Below, piece by piece: positions 9,222-17,792 of a DNA stretch of 64,000 nucleotides; position 1 is the stretch's first letter, and every line of letters starts with the position of its first letter. The notes below the pieces were generated by a model. The model did not search any database, had not been told where the DNA came from, and was given only the letters and a program-made list of their open reading frames with translations. The stretch is from Comamonas testosteroni (GTDB lineage Bacteria; Pseudomonadota; Gammaproteobacteria; Burkholderiales; Burkholderiaceae_C): contig NZ_CP129672.1 of NCBI RefSeq assembly GCF_030505195.1, positions 2,762,501-2,826,500 on the forward strand, given 5' to 3'. Both the position numbers and the translations under genes were made by a program.

Positions 9222-10176
9222 GCGGCCCGGCCAGGAGCATGGCGAGGTCGTCGTCAAGAAAGGCGGCGGCAAACACCAGCACGACGAACATGGCGGTGCC
9301 TGGAAAGTCGCGTTCGCAGATTTCTGTCTGGCGCTGATGTGCCTGTTTCTGGTGATGTGGGTGCTTGCGGCACGCGACAAGGAAGAGCTGCAGATGGCCA
9401 TGGCCGGTGGTGGCGCACAGAAGATGAGCTACGAGGGGCAGGGCGAACGCATGATCGGCGAGTACCAGCCAGGCGAGCTGATCCCGCGCCAGCCCGTGAC
9501 CGAAAGAGTTCAGGAGCGCTCGGGCGGTCAGCTGGAGGCGAAGCTGCTGCTGGAGTCGCCCGAAGAACTTGCTGCGCTTTCGAAGCGTGTACGCGAAGTG
9601 GGCTCGCTGGTGGGACTGGGCGAGAACCTGACCATGCTGGTCACCGCCGAAGGCCTGCGCATCATGGTGCACGACACTGAAAAATCCGGCATGTTCAAGC
9701 TTGGCAGTGCCGAGCCCACGCCGCAATTCATCAGCCTGCTGCGCCGCATCGGCCCCATGTTCCGCGAGATCGACAACCAGCTGGTGATCGCCGGGCACAC
9801 CGATGCCCTGCAGTTCAGCAGCCACAACGCGTTTGCGGCCTCCAATTGGACGCTGTCCATGCAGCGTGCCCTGGCCGCGCGCGCCCATATGCTGATGGGC
9901 GGGATGCCCGAGCGCAGCGTGCTGCAAGTCATAGGGATGGCCGAAGTGGCGCCGCTGGACGCGGAGCATCCCCAGGCTCCTGTGAACCGCCGCGTGGAGC
10001 TGCTCGTCACCACCCGGGCCCATGCTCGCAGCATCTATCAGACCTTTGGCAAGCTGCCGGCAAGCGAGCCGCTGACGCGCGAGCTCGAGAGCACACCGGC
10101 AGATACCCCCATGCTGGAGACACTGCGCAACCTGCTGCTGAAGCCCGTGAAGGCTAACGCGCAGAGCGCGCCATAA
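9214..10176 (+). CDS. motB: MotB, flagellar stator subunit (LafU equivalent)
   Basis: The product is 320 aa with a GTG start overlapping motA. The N-terminus is basic and Gly-rich, followed by one transmembrane helix that starts AWKVAFADFCLALMCLFLVM; Asp36 matches the proton-carrying Asp32 of E. coli MotB. The C-terminal half is an OmpA-like peptidoglycan-binding domain with the motifs GHTDALQF and NWTLSMQRA, which anchor the stator to the wall. The FADF context is that of proton-driven stators; sodium use cannot be excluded from sequence alone. Confidence 0.94.
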   Translation: MAKRPGQEHGEVVVKKGGGKHQHDEHGGAWKVAFADFCLALMCLFLVMWVLAARDKEELQMAMAGGGAQKMSYEGQGERMIGEYQPGELIPRQPVTERVQERSGGQLEAKLLLESPEELAALSKRVREVGSLVGLGENLTMLVTAEGLRIMVHDTEKSGMFKLGSAEPTPQFISLLRRIGPMFREIDNQLVIAGHTDALQFSSHNAFAASNWTLSMQRALAARAHMLMGGMPERSVLQVIGMAEVAPLDAEHPQAPVNRRVELLVTTRAHARSIYQTFGKLPASEPLTRELESTPADTPMLETLRNLLLKPVKANAQSAP

Positions 10177-10216
10177 AACTGTCATCATGCAAAGCAGCAA
10201 ACTCAGAGGCTCGAGG

Positions 10217-10507
10217 ATGAAACTCTCCCCCATGACACCGGCGGCCGGTGCAACGACCGTGCAGGGCGATACGGTGCAGGGCGCTGCTGCCCCTTTGCCC
10301 TCGGCGGCTGCCGTGGCTGCTCCCGACGTGCAACTGGGCGGCCAGGCCGCGCGCATGCAGCGCGCACAGGCCGCACTGGCCGCCATGCCCGAGCTGGATT
10401 CAGCCAGAGTGGCTGAAATCAAGGATGCCCTGGCACGCGGCGACATCAGCTTCAATCCCCGAAAGCTGGCACAGCTGATTGCGCGTCACCACGGAGGCCA
10501 GGCATGA
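10217..10507 (+). CDS. flgM: FlgM, anti-sigma-28 factor
   Basis: The product is 96 aa. I chose the ATG preceded by an AGAGG at good spacing over an earlier ATG 30 bp upstream that has none. The C-terminal segment ELDSARVAEIKDALARGDIS followed by NPRKLAQLI is the conserved sigma-binding motif of FlgM. FlgM blocks FliA until the hook is complete and is then exported. Having flgM directly after motB, in one run with fliA, joins the sigma and its inhibitor in a single transcription unit. Confidence 0.88.
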   Translation: MKLSPMTPAAGATTVQGDTVQGAAAPLPSAAAVAAPDVQLGGQAARMQRAQAALAAMPELDSARVAEIKDALARGDISFNPRKLAQLIARHHGGQA

Positions 10508-10965
10508 GCATGCAGCCCGAAGCGGGCTTCGGTTTGACGGAGCGCCAGCGCTGGGCCGACATCGCCCGGGGCATGCAGCAGGACCTGGCCGCCTATGCCG
10601 GACTGTCCGGCCTGCTGCAGGCCCAGTTCCACTCAGCGTTGCGGCATGACGCGGCGGCCATGGAAGAAGTGGCACGGCAGATTGCGGCCCAGGTGCAGCA
10701 GCTGGACGGCACGCGCCAGCAGCGCAGCTTGCATGCCCGGGCGCTGTTGCCGGCCGGCGCGGCGCTGTCGATGACGGCGCTGTTTTCCCTGCTGCAACCG
10801 CCTTTGCAGCAGCAACTGCAGGCGCTATGGGCGCAGTTGCAGGCGCGGGTGCAGGAGTGCAAGGCCTGCAATCTGCGCAATTGCCAACTCATCATGGAGC
10901 AGGCCGAGGTGATGCGCAGCGTGATTGCGGGCAGCAGCCAGCCGGATATCTATGTTCCATTCTGA
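10504..10965 (+). CDS. flgN: FlgN, chaperone for hook-filament junction proteins
   Basis: The product is 153 aa, overlapping flgM by 4 bp. FlgN binds FlgK and FlgL before export. It is an all-helical protein with no membrane segment. The C-terminal stretch CKACNLRNCQLIMEQAEVMR, with the NxxN(G) pattern just before the last helix, is typical of FlgN. The flgM-flgN pairing is standard and supports the call. Confidence 0.85.
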   Translation: MSMQPEAGFGLTERQRWADIARGMQQDLAAYAGLSGLLQAQFHSALRHDAAAMEEVARQIAAQVQQLDGTRQQRSLHARALLPAGAALSMTALFSLLQPPLQQQLQALWAQLQARVQECKACNLRNCQLIMEQAEVMRSVIAGSSQPDIYVPF

Positions 10966-11755
10966 GCGCATGACGCAGCCGGGTCTGCCGGCACTGCCCG
11001 CCTTCCCGCAGTCGCCAGCCGTGGCTGCTGCGTCCATGGGCGGCGTGCCGGGAATGCCCCAGGCTCCGGACGCTGCGGCTTACACCCCGCTGGGTCAGGA
11101 TGTGCTGCGTGAGGTGCAGCAGTTCATCAACCAGGGCGGTGGTGCTGCCAGTGCCCTGGCCTCTCCCCAGGCCAGCTGGCTGGCGCTGCAGGCCGCGCGC
11201 CAGGCTGCGCGCAAGGAGGGTCCCGAGCGCACGAGCGCCGTCGGTGGCACGCAGCCCGGTGCCGAGACGCAGGACGCGCAGCCCGGCCCGCCTCTGCGCG
11301 CGGAGCAGTTGGCATTTCTGGAGCGCATTGGCCCCTGGGCCCGCCAGGCTGCGCAGCGCCTGGGCGTGTCGCCGCGTTCGGTGATGGCGCATGCCGCGCT
11401 GGAGAGTGGCTGGGGCCAGCGCCCGGTGCGCGATGCACAGGGGCGGGACAGCCTGAACCTGTTCGGCATCAAGGCCCTGAGCGGCTGGCAGGGCGAGCGC
11501 GTTCAGGCGCAGACCACCGAATACGAAAACGGCCAGGTCGTGCCGCAGTCTCAGCCGTTTCGGCAGTACGCCGATCTCGACGCCACCTTTGCCGACTATG
11601 TGCGCCTGCTGGCCCACAGCCCGCGCTATGAGGCGGCGCTGCGCTCGGGTGACGATGTGCAGGCCTTTGCCGGTGCGCTGGCCCAGGGCGGTTACGCCAC
11701 CGACCCGCAGTACGCGCAAAAGCTGGTGCGCATCAGTCGTCAGATTCCGCAGTAA
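10952..11755 (+). CDS. Stand-alone flagellar peptidoglycan hydrolase (FlgJ C-terminal, glucosaminidase domain)
   Basis: The product is 267 aa from the first ATG; a second ATG 18 bp later is nearly as good. The first 110 residues are Ala/Gln/Gly-rich with no rod-binding domain and no clear signal peptide. Residues about 115-265 form a glucosaminidase domain like the C-terminus of FlgJ: FLERIGPWARQAAQRLGVSP, then ALESGWGQRP with the catalytic Glu near residue 151, then NLFGIKALSGWQGE. It would cut peptidoglycan for rod passage and probably leaves through the export gate. The matching rod-binding half is a separate gene near 19.0 kb. The 3' end overlaps the convergent flgA by 23 bp. Confidence 0.85.
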   Translation: MFHSERMTQPGLPALPAFPQSPAVAAASMGGVPGMPQAPDAAAYTPLGQDVLREVQQFINQGGGAASALASPQASWLALQAARQAARKEGPERTSAVGGTQPGAETQDAQPGPPLRAEQLAFLERIGPWARQAAQRLGVSPRSVMAHAALESGWGQRPVRDAQGRDSLNLFGIKALSGWQGERVQAQTTEYENGQVVPQSQPFRQYADLDATFADYVRLLAHSPRYEAALRSGDDVQAFAGALAQGGYATDPQYAQKLVRISRQIPQ

Positions 11756-12506
11756 CCTGAACCAGAACGCCGTCTTTGGGTGCCTGGCTGCCCGCCAGCA
11801 GCACCCCGGGGGCAATCAGCGTACCTTTGACAGGGCGGCCGCTGCGGGCGTTGCGCACCACCGCCGTCTCGCCGAGCTTGCCGCTGCCGGTGGCAATGCC
11901 GGCCACGCTGACCTGCACGCCATCGTCCTGGGCGCGAATTTCCACTTTGTCGCCTCTGCGCACCACCACCGGTCGCGCTATGTCGCGCGGCTCAAGCATC
12001 TGGCCGCTGCGGCCGTCGGCGCGCAGTTGCATGCCCAGCAGGGCGGACTCGGGCAGCAGCGCCTCCAGCTGGGTCAGCTCGCGTAGCTGCAGCTGCAAAT
12101 CCTCGGCACGCAGGGCCCGTCCGGCGGGCACATCGGCGCGCAGCGTCCATACCGGTGCGCGGGCCTGTACCTGGGCCACCACGCTGCCGCGCTGGCTTTC
12201 GCAGCGCAGCGGCACGGTCACCCGGGCCAGATGCCGGAAGTTGAGTGGGCCCATTTCCCAGCCGCCGGGGCAGGGCTGGTGTGCCGCGCCGCGTGCTGCA
12301 CCGAACCCTATCTGCACCTGGGCGCCCTCGCGCTGTGCTGCGGGCAGGGCCTGCAGCAAGGCCGCGTGCACCTGTCGATAGACCGCGCCACGCACGGCCT
12401 CGGGCAGCTCGGGCGGTGGTGTGGCGGGTGCCGCAGCCAGGGCCGGGGTGCCCGCCAGCAGAAAGGCGGCGCAGGCCGTGACTATGGTTTTTTCAATTGC
12501 AAACAA
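11733..12506 (-). CDS. flgA: FlgA, P-ring assembly chaperone
   Basis: About 257 aa, using a TTG start chosen so that the product begins with a signal peptide (IVTACAAFLLAGTPALA then AAP). The start is uncertain: there is no strong ribosome binding site, and another TTG lies 63 bp upstream. FlgA works in the periplasm and helps FlgI polymerise. The SAF-domain pattern is visible: VWTLRADVPAGRALRAEDL, LGMQLRADGRSGQMLEPRDI, VVVRRGDKVEIRAQDDGVQV. It is inverted with respect to all other flg genes here and runs head-to-head with flgB. Confidence 0.85.
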   Translation of the reverse strand: MFAIEKTIVTACAAFLLAGTPALAAAPATPPPELPEAVRGAVYRQVHAALLQALPAAQREGAQVQIGFGAARGAAHQPCPGGWEMGPLNFRHLARVTVPLRCESQRGSVVAQVQARAPVWTLRADVPAGRALRAEDLQLQLRELTQLEALLPESALLGMQLRADGRSGQMLEPRDIARPVVVRRGDKVEIRAQDDGVQVSVAGIATGSGKLGETAVVRNARSGRPVKGTLIAPGVLLAGSQAPKDGVLVQVTAESDD

Positions 12507-12862
12507 GATATGTAATTTGCTATTTTCGTAAAAGTTGCAAACCGAATTGCTAAAAGTATGTGAGCGCAAACATTTTAATTGTTTGTGCTGAAAACCATAC
12601 GATTGGCGAATATTTCAATAAAACAATAGCTTCTAACATACGTAAATCAATACTTTCAAAGGACTTTTACATGGAAATCCTTGTGTGGAAGGCGATAAAT
12701 GCTATGAAAAAACATCAAATTCGACAGTTGTGTATCAGATTGCATTGAAAAGTAGCACTCTGAAACATTCGCATAGTATGATTTAAAGAGCGCAAGAAAT
12801 ATCTCTTGCGCAAATATCGTAACCACTGGGTCGCGTCGCCTGCAGGGGCGCGACTTCGCGAA
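12507..12862. promoter_or_regulatory. AT-rich divergent control region between flgA and flgB
   Basis: This gene-free stretch is strikingly AT-rich next to its high-GC neighbours. It must hold the promoters for flgA (minus) and flgBCDEFGHIJKL (plus). It contains a near-perfect palindrome at 12563-12589 (AGCGCAAACA / TGTTTGTGCT, 7-nt loop) and a perfect one at 12790-12811 (GCGCAAGA / TCTTGCGC, 6-nt loop). Both share an AGCGCAA half-site, and a further GCGCAAA occurs at 12809-12815. A GGCGATAA resembling a sigma-28 -10 box is at 12691-12698, but its -35 is poor. I see no convincing small gene here. Confidence 0.5.
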
Positions 12863-13228
12863 ATGGCACTGAATTTCGACTCCGCGCTTTCCGTGCATGC
12901 GCAGGCGCTGCGCGTGCGCTCGGAGCGCACGCAATGGCTGGCCTCCAACCTGGCCAATGCCAGCACGCCGGGCTACCAGGCCCGTGACATTGACTTTGCG
13001 GCCACCATGGCCCGCACCGCCGACGCGGCTGGCCAAGCCGGGCTGGGTCGGGGTGGCGACGGGGATGCGCTCTTTCGCGTACCCAACCATCCCGCGCAGG
13101 ACGGCAACACCGTGGAAGTGGGCGTGGAGCAGGCGCTGTTCTCGCAGAACACCTCCGACTTTCAGACCAGCCTGACGTTCTTGAACATGAAGCTGCGCGG
13201 GCTGCATTCCGCCATCAAAGGGGAATAG
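12863..13228 (+). CDS. flgB: FlgB, proximal rod protein
   Basis: The product is 121 aa, slightly short for FlgB (about 130-138). FlgB lies at the base of the rod, next to FliE and the MS ring. The N-terminal flagellar rod signature LRVRSERTQWLASNLANAST followed by PGYQARDI is clear. The start is the ATG before ALNFDSAL; a TTG 57 bp upstream would add unconserved residues. No strong ribosome binding site is visible. It is the first gene of the flgB-L operon. Confidence 0.9.
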   Translation: MALNFDSALSVHAQALRVRSERTQWLASNLANASTPGYQARDIDFAATMARTADAAGQAGLGRGGDGDALFRVPNHPAQDGNTVEVGVEQALFSQNTSDFQTSLTFLNMKLRGLHSAIKGE

Positions 13229-13230
13229 GC

Positions 13231-13650
13231 ATGGGATTTCGTGAAATTGCGCAGATCGCAGGCTCGGCCATGACGGCCCAGAGCACGCGCCTGAACACCG
13301 TGGCCAGCAATCTGGCCAATGCCGGGGCGGCGGCCTCCTCGGACACCGAGGCCTACAAGGCACGCAAGCCGGTGTTCGCCGCCGTGATGGGCCAGAGCAC
13401 GCTGGACAGCTACGCCGCGCGCGTCCAGGTGCTCGATGTGCTGGAGAGCACCGAGCCCGTGCGCAAAGTGCACGAGCCCGAGAACCCGGTGGCCGATGAA
13501 GCGGGCTTTGTCTACTACTCGAACGTGAACACGGTGGCCGAGATGACGGACATGATGTCCGCGTCGCGCGCTTTTGAAAGCAATGTGGAAGTGCTGGGCC
13601 GTGTGCGCTCCATGCAGGAGTCCTTGTTGCGCCTGGGAGAGCAAGCATGA
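13231..13650 (+). CDS. flgC: FlgC, proximal rod protein
   Basis: The product is 139 aa, a normal FlgC length, preceded by a GGGGAA ribosome binding site. The N-terminal signature AQSTRLNTVASNLANAGAAA and the C-terminal YYSNVNTVAEMTDMMSASRA plus FESNVEVL segment define FlgC. It follows flgB by 2 bp and its stop overlaps the flgD start by 4 bp. Confidence 0.94.
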   Translation: MGFREIAQIAGSAMTAQSTRLNTVASNLANAGAAASSDTEAYKARKPVFAAVMGQSTLDSYAARVQVLDVLESTEPVRKVHEPENPVADEAGFVYYSNVNTVAEMTDMMSASRAFESNVEVLGRVRSMQESLLRLGEQA

Positions 13651-14306
13651 GTCTGATCAACGCAACCACCGACACTGGCACCAAGGCCGGCAATGCGCCG
13701 GATGCCATCACCCAGGCCCTGGGCGGCACGGAACTTGGCCAGATGTTCACCAAGCTGCTGGTGGCGCAGGTGAAATACCAGAACCCGCTGGAGCCCACGG
13801 ATTCGAGCACCTTCATCACCCAGCTCACGCAGCTGAGCCAGACCGAATCGCTGCAGTCGCTGCAGTCGCAGCTGAGCATGCAGTCCTCAATTCTGGGCAG
13901 CCTGCAGACCTTGCAGCTGGGCAGCCAGGTGGGCTCCACCGTGATGGTCTCAGCCAAGAGCCTGCAGTTGGGCGAGGCTCCCGTGAAGGCCGCGGTGAAC
14001 CTGCCGGCCACGGCCGATTTGACGCTGGAGTTGACCGGCGCCGACGGCAAGGTGACCAGGGTGAGCCTCGGCTCGCGCGCCGTGGGCGATGCCGATTTTT
14101 CCATCGACCCCGCCGCACTGGGCCTGGCGTCCGGGCGCTATGACATCGCCGTCAAGGATGCAGGCGGCACCAGCTACCCCGTGGAGGTGGCCGGCACCCT
14201 GCAGGCCGTGCGCCTGACAGCGGCCGGCGCCGTGGCCTTGCAGGTCGAGGGACTGGGCGATGTCTCGCCAGCCAGCATCACGCGTTTTGTGGGTCAGCAG
14301 GCCTGA
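13647..14306 (+). CDS. flgD: FlgD, hook cap (scaffold) protein
   Basis: The product is 219 aa. FlgD caps the growing hook and is not part of the finished structure. The N-terminal region has the classical motif FTKLLVAQVKYQNPLEPTDS, followed by a Gln/Ser-rich helix (LQSLQSQLSMQSSILGSLQT), with FlgD Ig-like/tudor strands in the second half. It overlaps flgC by 4 bp. Confidence 0.93.
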   Translation: MSLINATTDTGTKAGNAPDAITQALGGTELGQMFTKLLVAQVKYQNPLEPTDSSTFITQLTQLSQTESLQSLQSQLSMQSSILGSLQTLQLGSQVGSTVMVSAKSLQLGEAPVKAAVNLPATADLTLELTGADGKVTRVSLGSRAVGDADFSIDPAALGLASGRYDIAVKDAGGTSYPVEVAGTLQAVRLTAAGAVALQVEGLGDVSPASITRFVGQQA

Positions 14307-14348
14307 GTGCCCTGACGTTCTCTTTCTTCATTCTCCAGGCCTGAACTC

Positions 14349-15542
14349 ATGAGCTACCAGATTGCCCTGTCGGCGCTGCAAGCGATCAACTCCCAGCTCG
14401 ACACGATTTCCCAGAACATTGCCAACACCGGCACCACGGGCTACAAGTCGAGTCGCACCAACTTCTCGGCCATGTACTCGAGCTCGGCGCCCAACGGCGT
14501 GCGCGCATCGTCCACGACCCAGACCCTGGACATGTCCGGCGGCCTGCTGAGCACAGGCCGGAATCTGGACGTGGCCATTGCCGGCAAGGGCTACTTCATG
14601 GTCAAGGACAGCACCGGCGTGATGAACTACACCCGCGTGGGCGTGTTCGATGTGGACAAGCAAGGCTATGTGGTGGATCACATGGGCCGCCAGGTGCAGG
14701 GCTATGCCCAGCAGCCCGGCAGCACCACGCTGGGCGCTTTGGGTGAGCTCAAGGTGCCTACGGGCCAGATTCCGGCCAAGGCCAGCAGCTCGGTGGACTT
14801 TGTCGGCAATCTGTCGGCGGACTGGGTCGCCCCCGCCGTGGCGTTTGATCCCAAGAACTCGACCAGCTACAACAGCTCCACCGTCTCGGTGGTCTATGAC
14901 TCGCTGGGTAGCCAGCACACGATCACCCAGTATTTCGTCAAGACGGCGAGCAACGAGGTGACGGTGCATTACCAGAATGAAAACAATGCCGTGGGGACCA
15001 GCACGCTACGCTTCACCAGCGCAGGCCAACTGGATATGACGGCTGCGCCAGCGGGGTCGGTAATCAACCCCGTGGCTCTGGCGCCGACCGGTGCCAACCC
15101 CCTGTCGGTGGCCTTCAACTACGCCGGAACCACCCAGTTTGCCGGCGATACCGCCACCACCACCAATGCCTCGGACGGTTACGCCTCGGGCTCCATGGTG
15201 AATGCGCTGGTCGCGGCCGACGGTTCGGTCAACGCGCAGTACAGCAACGGCATGCTGCAAAGCGTGGGCAAGATCGCGCTGGCCACGTTTGCCAGCGAAA
15301 GCGGTCTGAGCAATGTAGATGGCACCAGCTGGCAGGCCACGGTCAAATCCGGCACGGCCTTGATCGGTACGCCGGGTACGGGCCAGTTGGGCGGGCTGGT
15401 CAGCCAGCAACTGGAGCAGTCGAATGTGGAGGTGGCCAACGAGCTGGTGGGCCTGATGGGCGCCCAGCGCAACTACCAGGCCAACACCAAGGTGATCAGC
15501 ACGCAGAACGAAATCATGCAGTCGCTGATGCAGGTGCTGTAA
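14349..15542 (+). CDS. flgE: FlgE, flagellar hook protein
   Basis: The product is 397 aa, close to E. coli FlgE. It is the main subunit of the hook. The N-terminal signature ALQAINSQLDTISQNIANTG and the C-terminal ELVGLMGAQRNYQANTKVIS match the axial-protein ends that form the D0 coiled coil. The middle is Thr/Ser/Gly-rich beta structure. A 42-bp gap separates it from flgD. Confidence 0.94.
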   Translation: MSYQIALSALQAINSQLDTISQNIANTGTTGYKSSRTNFSAMYSSSAPNGVRASSTTQTLDMSGGLLSTGRNLDVAIAGKGYFMVKDSTGVMNYTRVGVFDVDKQGYVVDHMGRQVQGYAQQPGSTTLGALGELKVPTGQIPAKASSSVDFVGNLSADWVAPAVAFDPKNSTSYNSSTVSVVYDSLGSQHTITQYFVKTASNEVTVHYQNENNAVGTSTLRFTSAGQLDMTAAPAGSVINPVALAPTGANPLSVAFNYAGTTQFAGDTATTTNASDGYASGSMVNALVAADGSVNAQYSNGMLQSVGKIALATFASESGLSNVDGTSWQATVKSGTALIGTPGTGQLGGLVSQQLEQSNVEVANELVGLMGAQRNYQANTKVISTQNEIMQSLMQVL

Positions 15543-15555
15543 GGCGGGTGCGGTC

Positions 15556-16278
15556 ATGGACAAGCTGATCTTTACCGTCATGACGGGCGCGGAGCGGGCG
15601 TTTCACGCCCAGCAGGTGCACTCCAACAATCTGGCCAATGCCGATACCGCGGGTTTTCGCGCCGACTACGAGGTCGCGGGCAGCCAGGTCGTGCCCGGCT
15701 ATGGCTTTGACAGCCGCCACCAGAGCAAGGCTGCCACCGATGTGGTGGCGCGGCGCGAGGGCACGGTGCGTGAGACAGGGCGTGATCTGGACATCGCCGT
15801 GCTGGGCCAGGGTCTGATTGCCGTGGCCGACGGAGAGGGCGAGGCCTACACCCGCGCCGGTGCCATGCTGGTGGATTCCGAAGGCAACCTCTCCATCAAC
15901 GGCCGCGCAGTGCTGGGTGACGGCGGCCCGGTGGTGCTGCCGCCGTTTCGTGCGGTGTCGGTGACGGCCGACGGCACGCTGTCGGTGCTGCCGGAAAACG
16001 GCACCGAGATGCAGGACGTCGACCGCCTGAAGCTGGTGGATGGCAGCCAGCCCATGATCAAGAACACCTCGGGCCTGCTGGTGGCGCGCGACGGCCAGGC
16101 CTTGCCGGCCAGCGAGACCGTGCGCGTGCGCGGCGGAGCGCTCGAATCGTCGAACGTGCGGGCGGTGGAGGAAATGGTGGCCGTGATGGACATCAGCCGC
16201 CAGTTCGAAATCCAGATGAAGCTCTACCAGGCCGCCGACGGCATGGCCGAGGCCGGCAACCGCCTGCTGCGCGGTTAA
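15556..16278 (+). CDS. flgF: FlgF, proximal rod protein
   Basis: The product is 240 aa. It has axial-protein ends (AFHAQQVHSNNLANADTAGF at the N-terminus and SSNVRAVEEMVAVMDISRQF at the C-terminus) and the DLDIAVLGQGLIAV strand shared by FlgF/FlgG. Its place between flgE and flgG settles the assignment. The start ATG lies 13 bp after flgE. Confidence 0.92.
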   Translation: MDKLIFTVMTGAERAFHAQQVHSNNLANADTAGFRADYEVAGSQVVPGYGFDSRHQSKAATDVVARREGTVRETGRDLDIAVLGQGLIAVADGEGEAYTRAGAMLVDSEGNLSINGRAVLGDGGPVVLPPFRAVSVTADGTLSVLPENGTEMQDVDRLKLVDGSQPMIKNTSGLLVARDGQALPASETVRVRGGALESSNVRAVEEMVAVMDISRQFEIQMKLYQAADGMAEAGNRLLRG

Positions 16279-16332
16279 GACAATGCACGCCACCCCGGCG
16301 GGTGGCACCGAACTCCAGGAAAAGACCAAAAC

Positions 16333-17118
16333 ATGAATCCCGCTTTGCTCGTCAGCAAGACCGGCCTGCAGGCCCAGGAAGCCAAGCTGCAGGTGATCGC
16401 GCACAACCTGGCCAACGTGAATACCGTGGGCTTCAAGCGCAACAGTGCTGCTTTTGAGGATCAGTTCTACGAAGTCGCGCGCCGCCCCGGCAGCAACAGC
16501 CAGGGCGACAACCGCGTGCCTGCCGGCGTGCAGCTGGGTACGGGCGTACGCCTGGTGTCCACTCACAAGCAGTTCACCGACGGCAGCATGCAAAACACCA
16601 GCCAGCAGCTGGATGTGGCCATCGTGGGCAACGGATTTTTGCAGGTGCTGTTGTCGAATGGCGAAACCGCCTACACCCGCGCCGGTCAGCTGCAGGTGGA
16701 CAACGAAGGCCGCCTCGTCAATGCCAACGGCCTGGTGGTGCAGCCGGAGATCACCTTCCCGGCAGAGACCAAATCCGTGAGCATCAGCGCCACGGGCCGG
16801 GTTTCTGCCACGGTCGGTACCGAATCTACGCCTCAGGAGCTGGGCGCGCTGCAGTTGGCGTCGTTCGTGAATCCGGCCGGTCTGGTGGCCCAGGGCGAGA
16901 ACCTGTATCTGGTCTCGCAGGCCAGCGGTGATGCCGTGCTGGGCGAACCCGGTGAAGCCGGCTTTGGCACGCTGCGCCAGTTCGCCCTGGAGAGCTCCAA
17001 TGTTCAGGCCGTGGAGGAAATGGTGGACATGATCTCGGCCCAGCGCAGCTATGAGATGAACACCAAGGTGCTGTCCGCAGCCGACGACATGATGCGCAAT
17101 CTGGCCCAGGCCTCATGA
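16333..17118 (+). CDS. flgG: FlgG, distal rod protein
   Basis: The product is 261 aa, normal for FlgG. It forms the distal rod that crosses the periplasm and P and L rings. The N-terminal signature EAKLQVIAHNLANVNTVGFK and the insert KRNSAAFEDQFYEV, characteristic of FlgG, are present; the C-terminus is VQAVEEMVDMISAQRSYEMN. The flgF-flgG gap holds a small 7-bp hairpin (16289-16306) without a T-run, so it is more likely an mRNA stability element than a terminator. A good AGGAAAAG ribosome binding site precedes the start. Confidence 0.95.
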   Translation: MNPALLVSKTGLQAQEAKLQVIAHNLANVNTVGFKRNSAAFEDQFYEVARRPGSNSQGDNRVPAGVQLGTGVRLVSTHKQFTDGSMQNTSQQLDVAIVGNGFLQVLLSNGETAYTRAGQLQVDNEGRLVNANGLVVQPEITFPAETKSVSISATGRVSATVGTESTPQELGALQLASFVNPAGLVAQGENLYLVSQASGDAVLGEPGEAGFGTLRQFALESSNVQAVEEMVDMISAQRSYEMNTKVLSAADDMMRNLAQAS

Positions 17119-17786
17119 GGGCCCTGGCTGCATGGCGCGCCGCCGCTGCGCTGCTGGCTGGCCTGGTGCTGGCCGGCTGCGCAACGCGTCCGCCCGAGGT
17201 TTCGCAGTTGCCCGAGCCTGCGCCCGATTTTTTGTCCGTCCCCCAGGCCAGGCCCCAGGGAGGCGGCTTGTTCGTGCCCCATGCATCCACGGGTCTGTTG
17301 GCCGATCAGCGTGCCCACCGTGCCGGTGATGTGCTGACCGTGATGCTCGAAGAAGTGACGCAGGCCAGCAAAAAAGCCGACACCCAGACCAACAAGGGCA
17401 GCAGTGCCAGCATCGCGCCGCCCGTCATTGCAGGCAAGAGCATCAAGGCCGATATCGGGCTGGATGGCAGCAGCAAGTTCAAAGGTGGTGGCAGCAGCAC
17501 GCAGCAAAACGCGTTGACCGGCTCCATGACCGTGATCGTGCAGCAAGTCATGCCCAACGGCCTGCTCTACATCAAGGGTGACCGGGCGCTGTCGCTGAAC
17601 CAGGGCGATGAGGTGCTGCGCCTGAGCGGCTATGTGCGCGCTACCGATGTCGACCTCTACAACCGCGTGTCTTCTCTGCGGGTGGCCAATGCGCGCATCA
17701 GCTATTCGGGCCACGGCGCCCTGTCCGATGCCAGCCAGGCCGGCTGGCTCACCCGTGTTTTCCAAAGCCCGCTTTTTCCTTTCTGA
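17115..17786 (+). CDS. flgH: FlgH, L-ring lipoprotein
   Basis: The product is 223 aa, overlapping flgG by 4 bp. FlgH forms the outer-membrane L ring. The signal peptide ends in a lipobox (LVLAGC), so it is a lipoprotein. The motifs DQRAHRAGDVLTVMLEE, NGLLYIKGDRALSLNQGDE and LRLSGYVRATDV are diagnostic for FlgH. Confidence 0.95.
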   Translation: MRALAAWRAAAALLAGLVLAGCATRPPEVSQLPEPAPDFLSVPQARPQGGGLFVPHASTGLLADQRAHRAGDVLTVMLEEVTQASKKADTQTNKGSSASIAPPVIAGKSIKADIGLDGSSKFKGGGSSTQQNALTGSMTVIVQQVMPNGLLYIKGDRALSLNQGDEVLRLSGYVRATDVDLYNRVSSLRVANARISYSGHGALSDASQAGWLTRVFQSPLFPF

Positions 17787-17792
17787 TTCACG

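Noticed and set aside
12863..12880. TGGCAC followed by TTCG at the flgB start, resembling a sigma-54 promoter
   Set aside because: The -12 element does not have the needed GC, and the sequence is the beginning of the flgB coding region.
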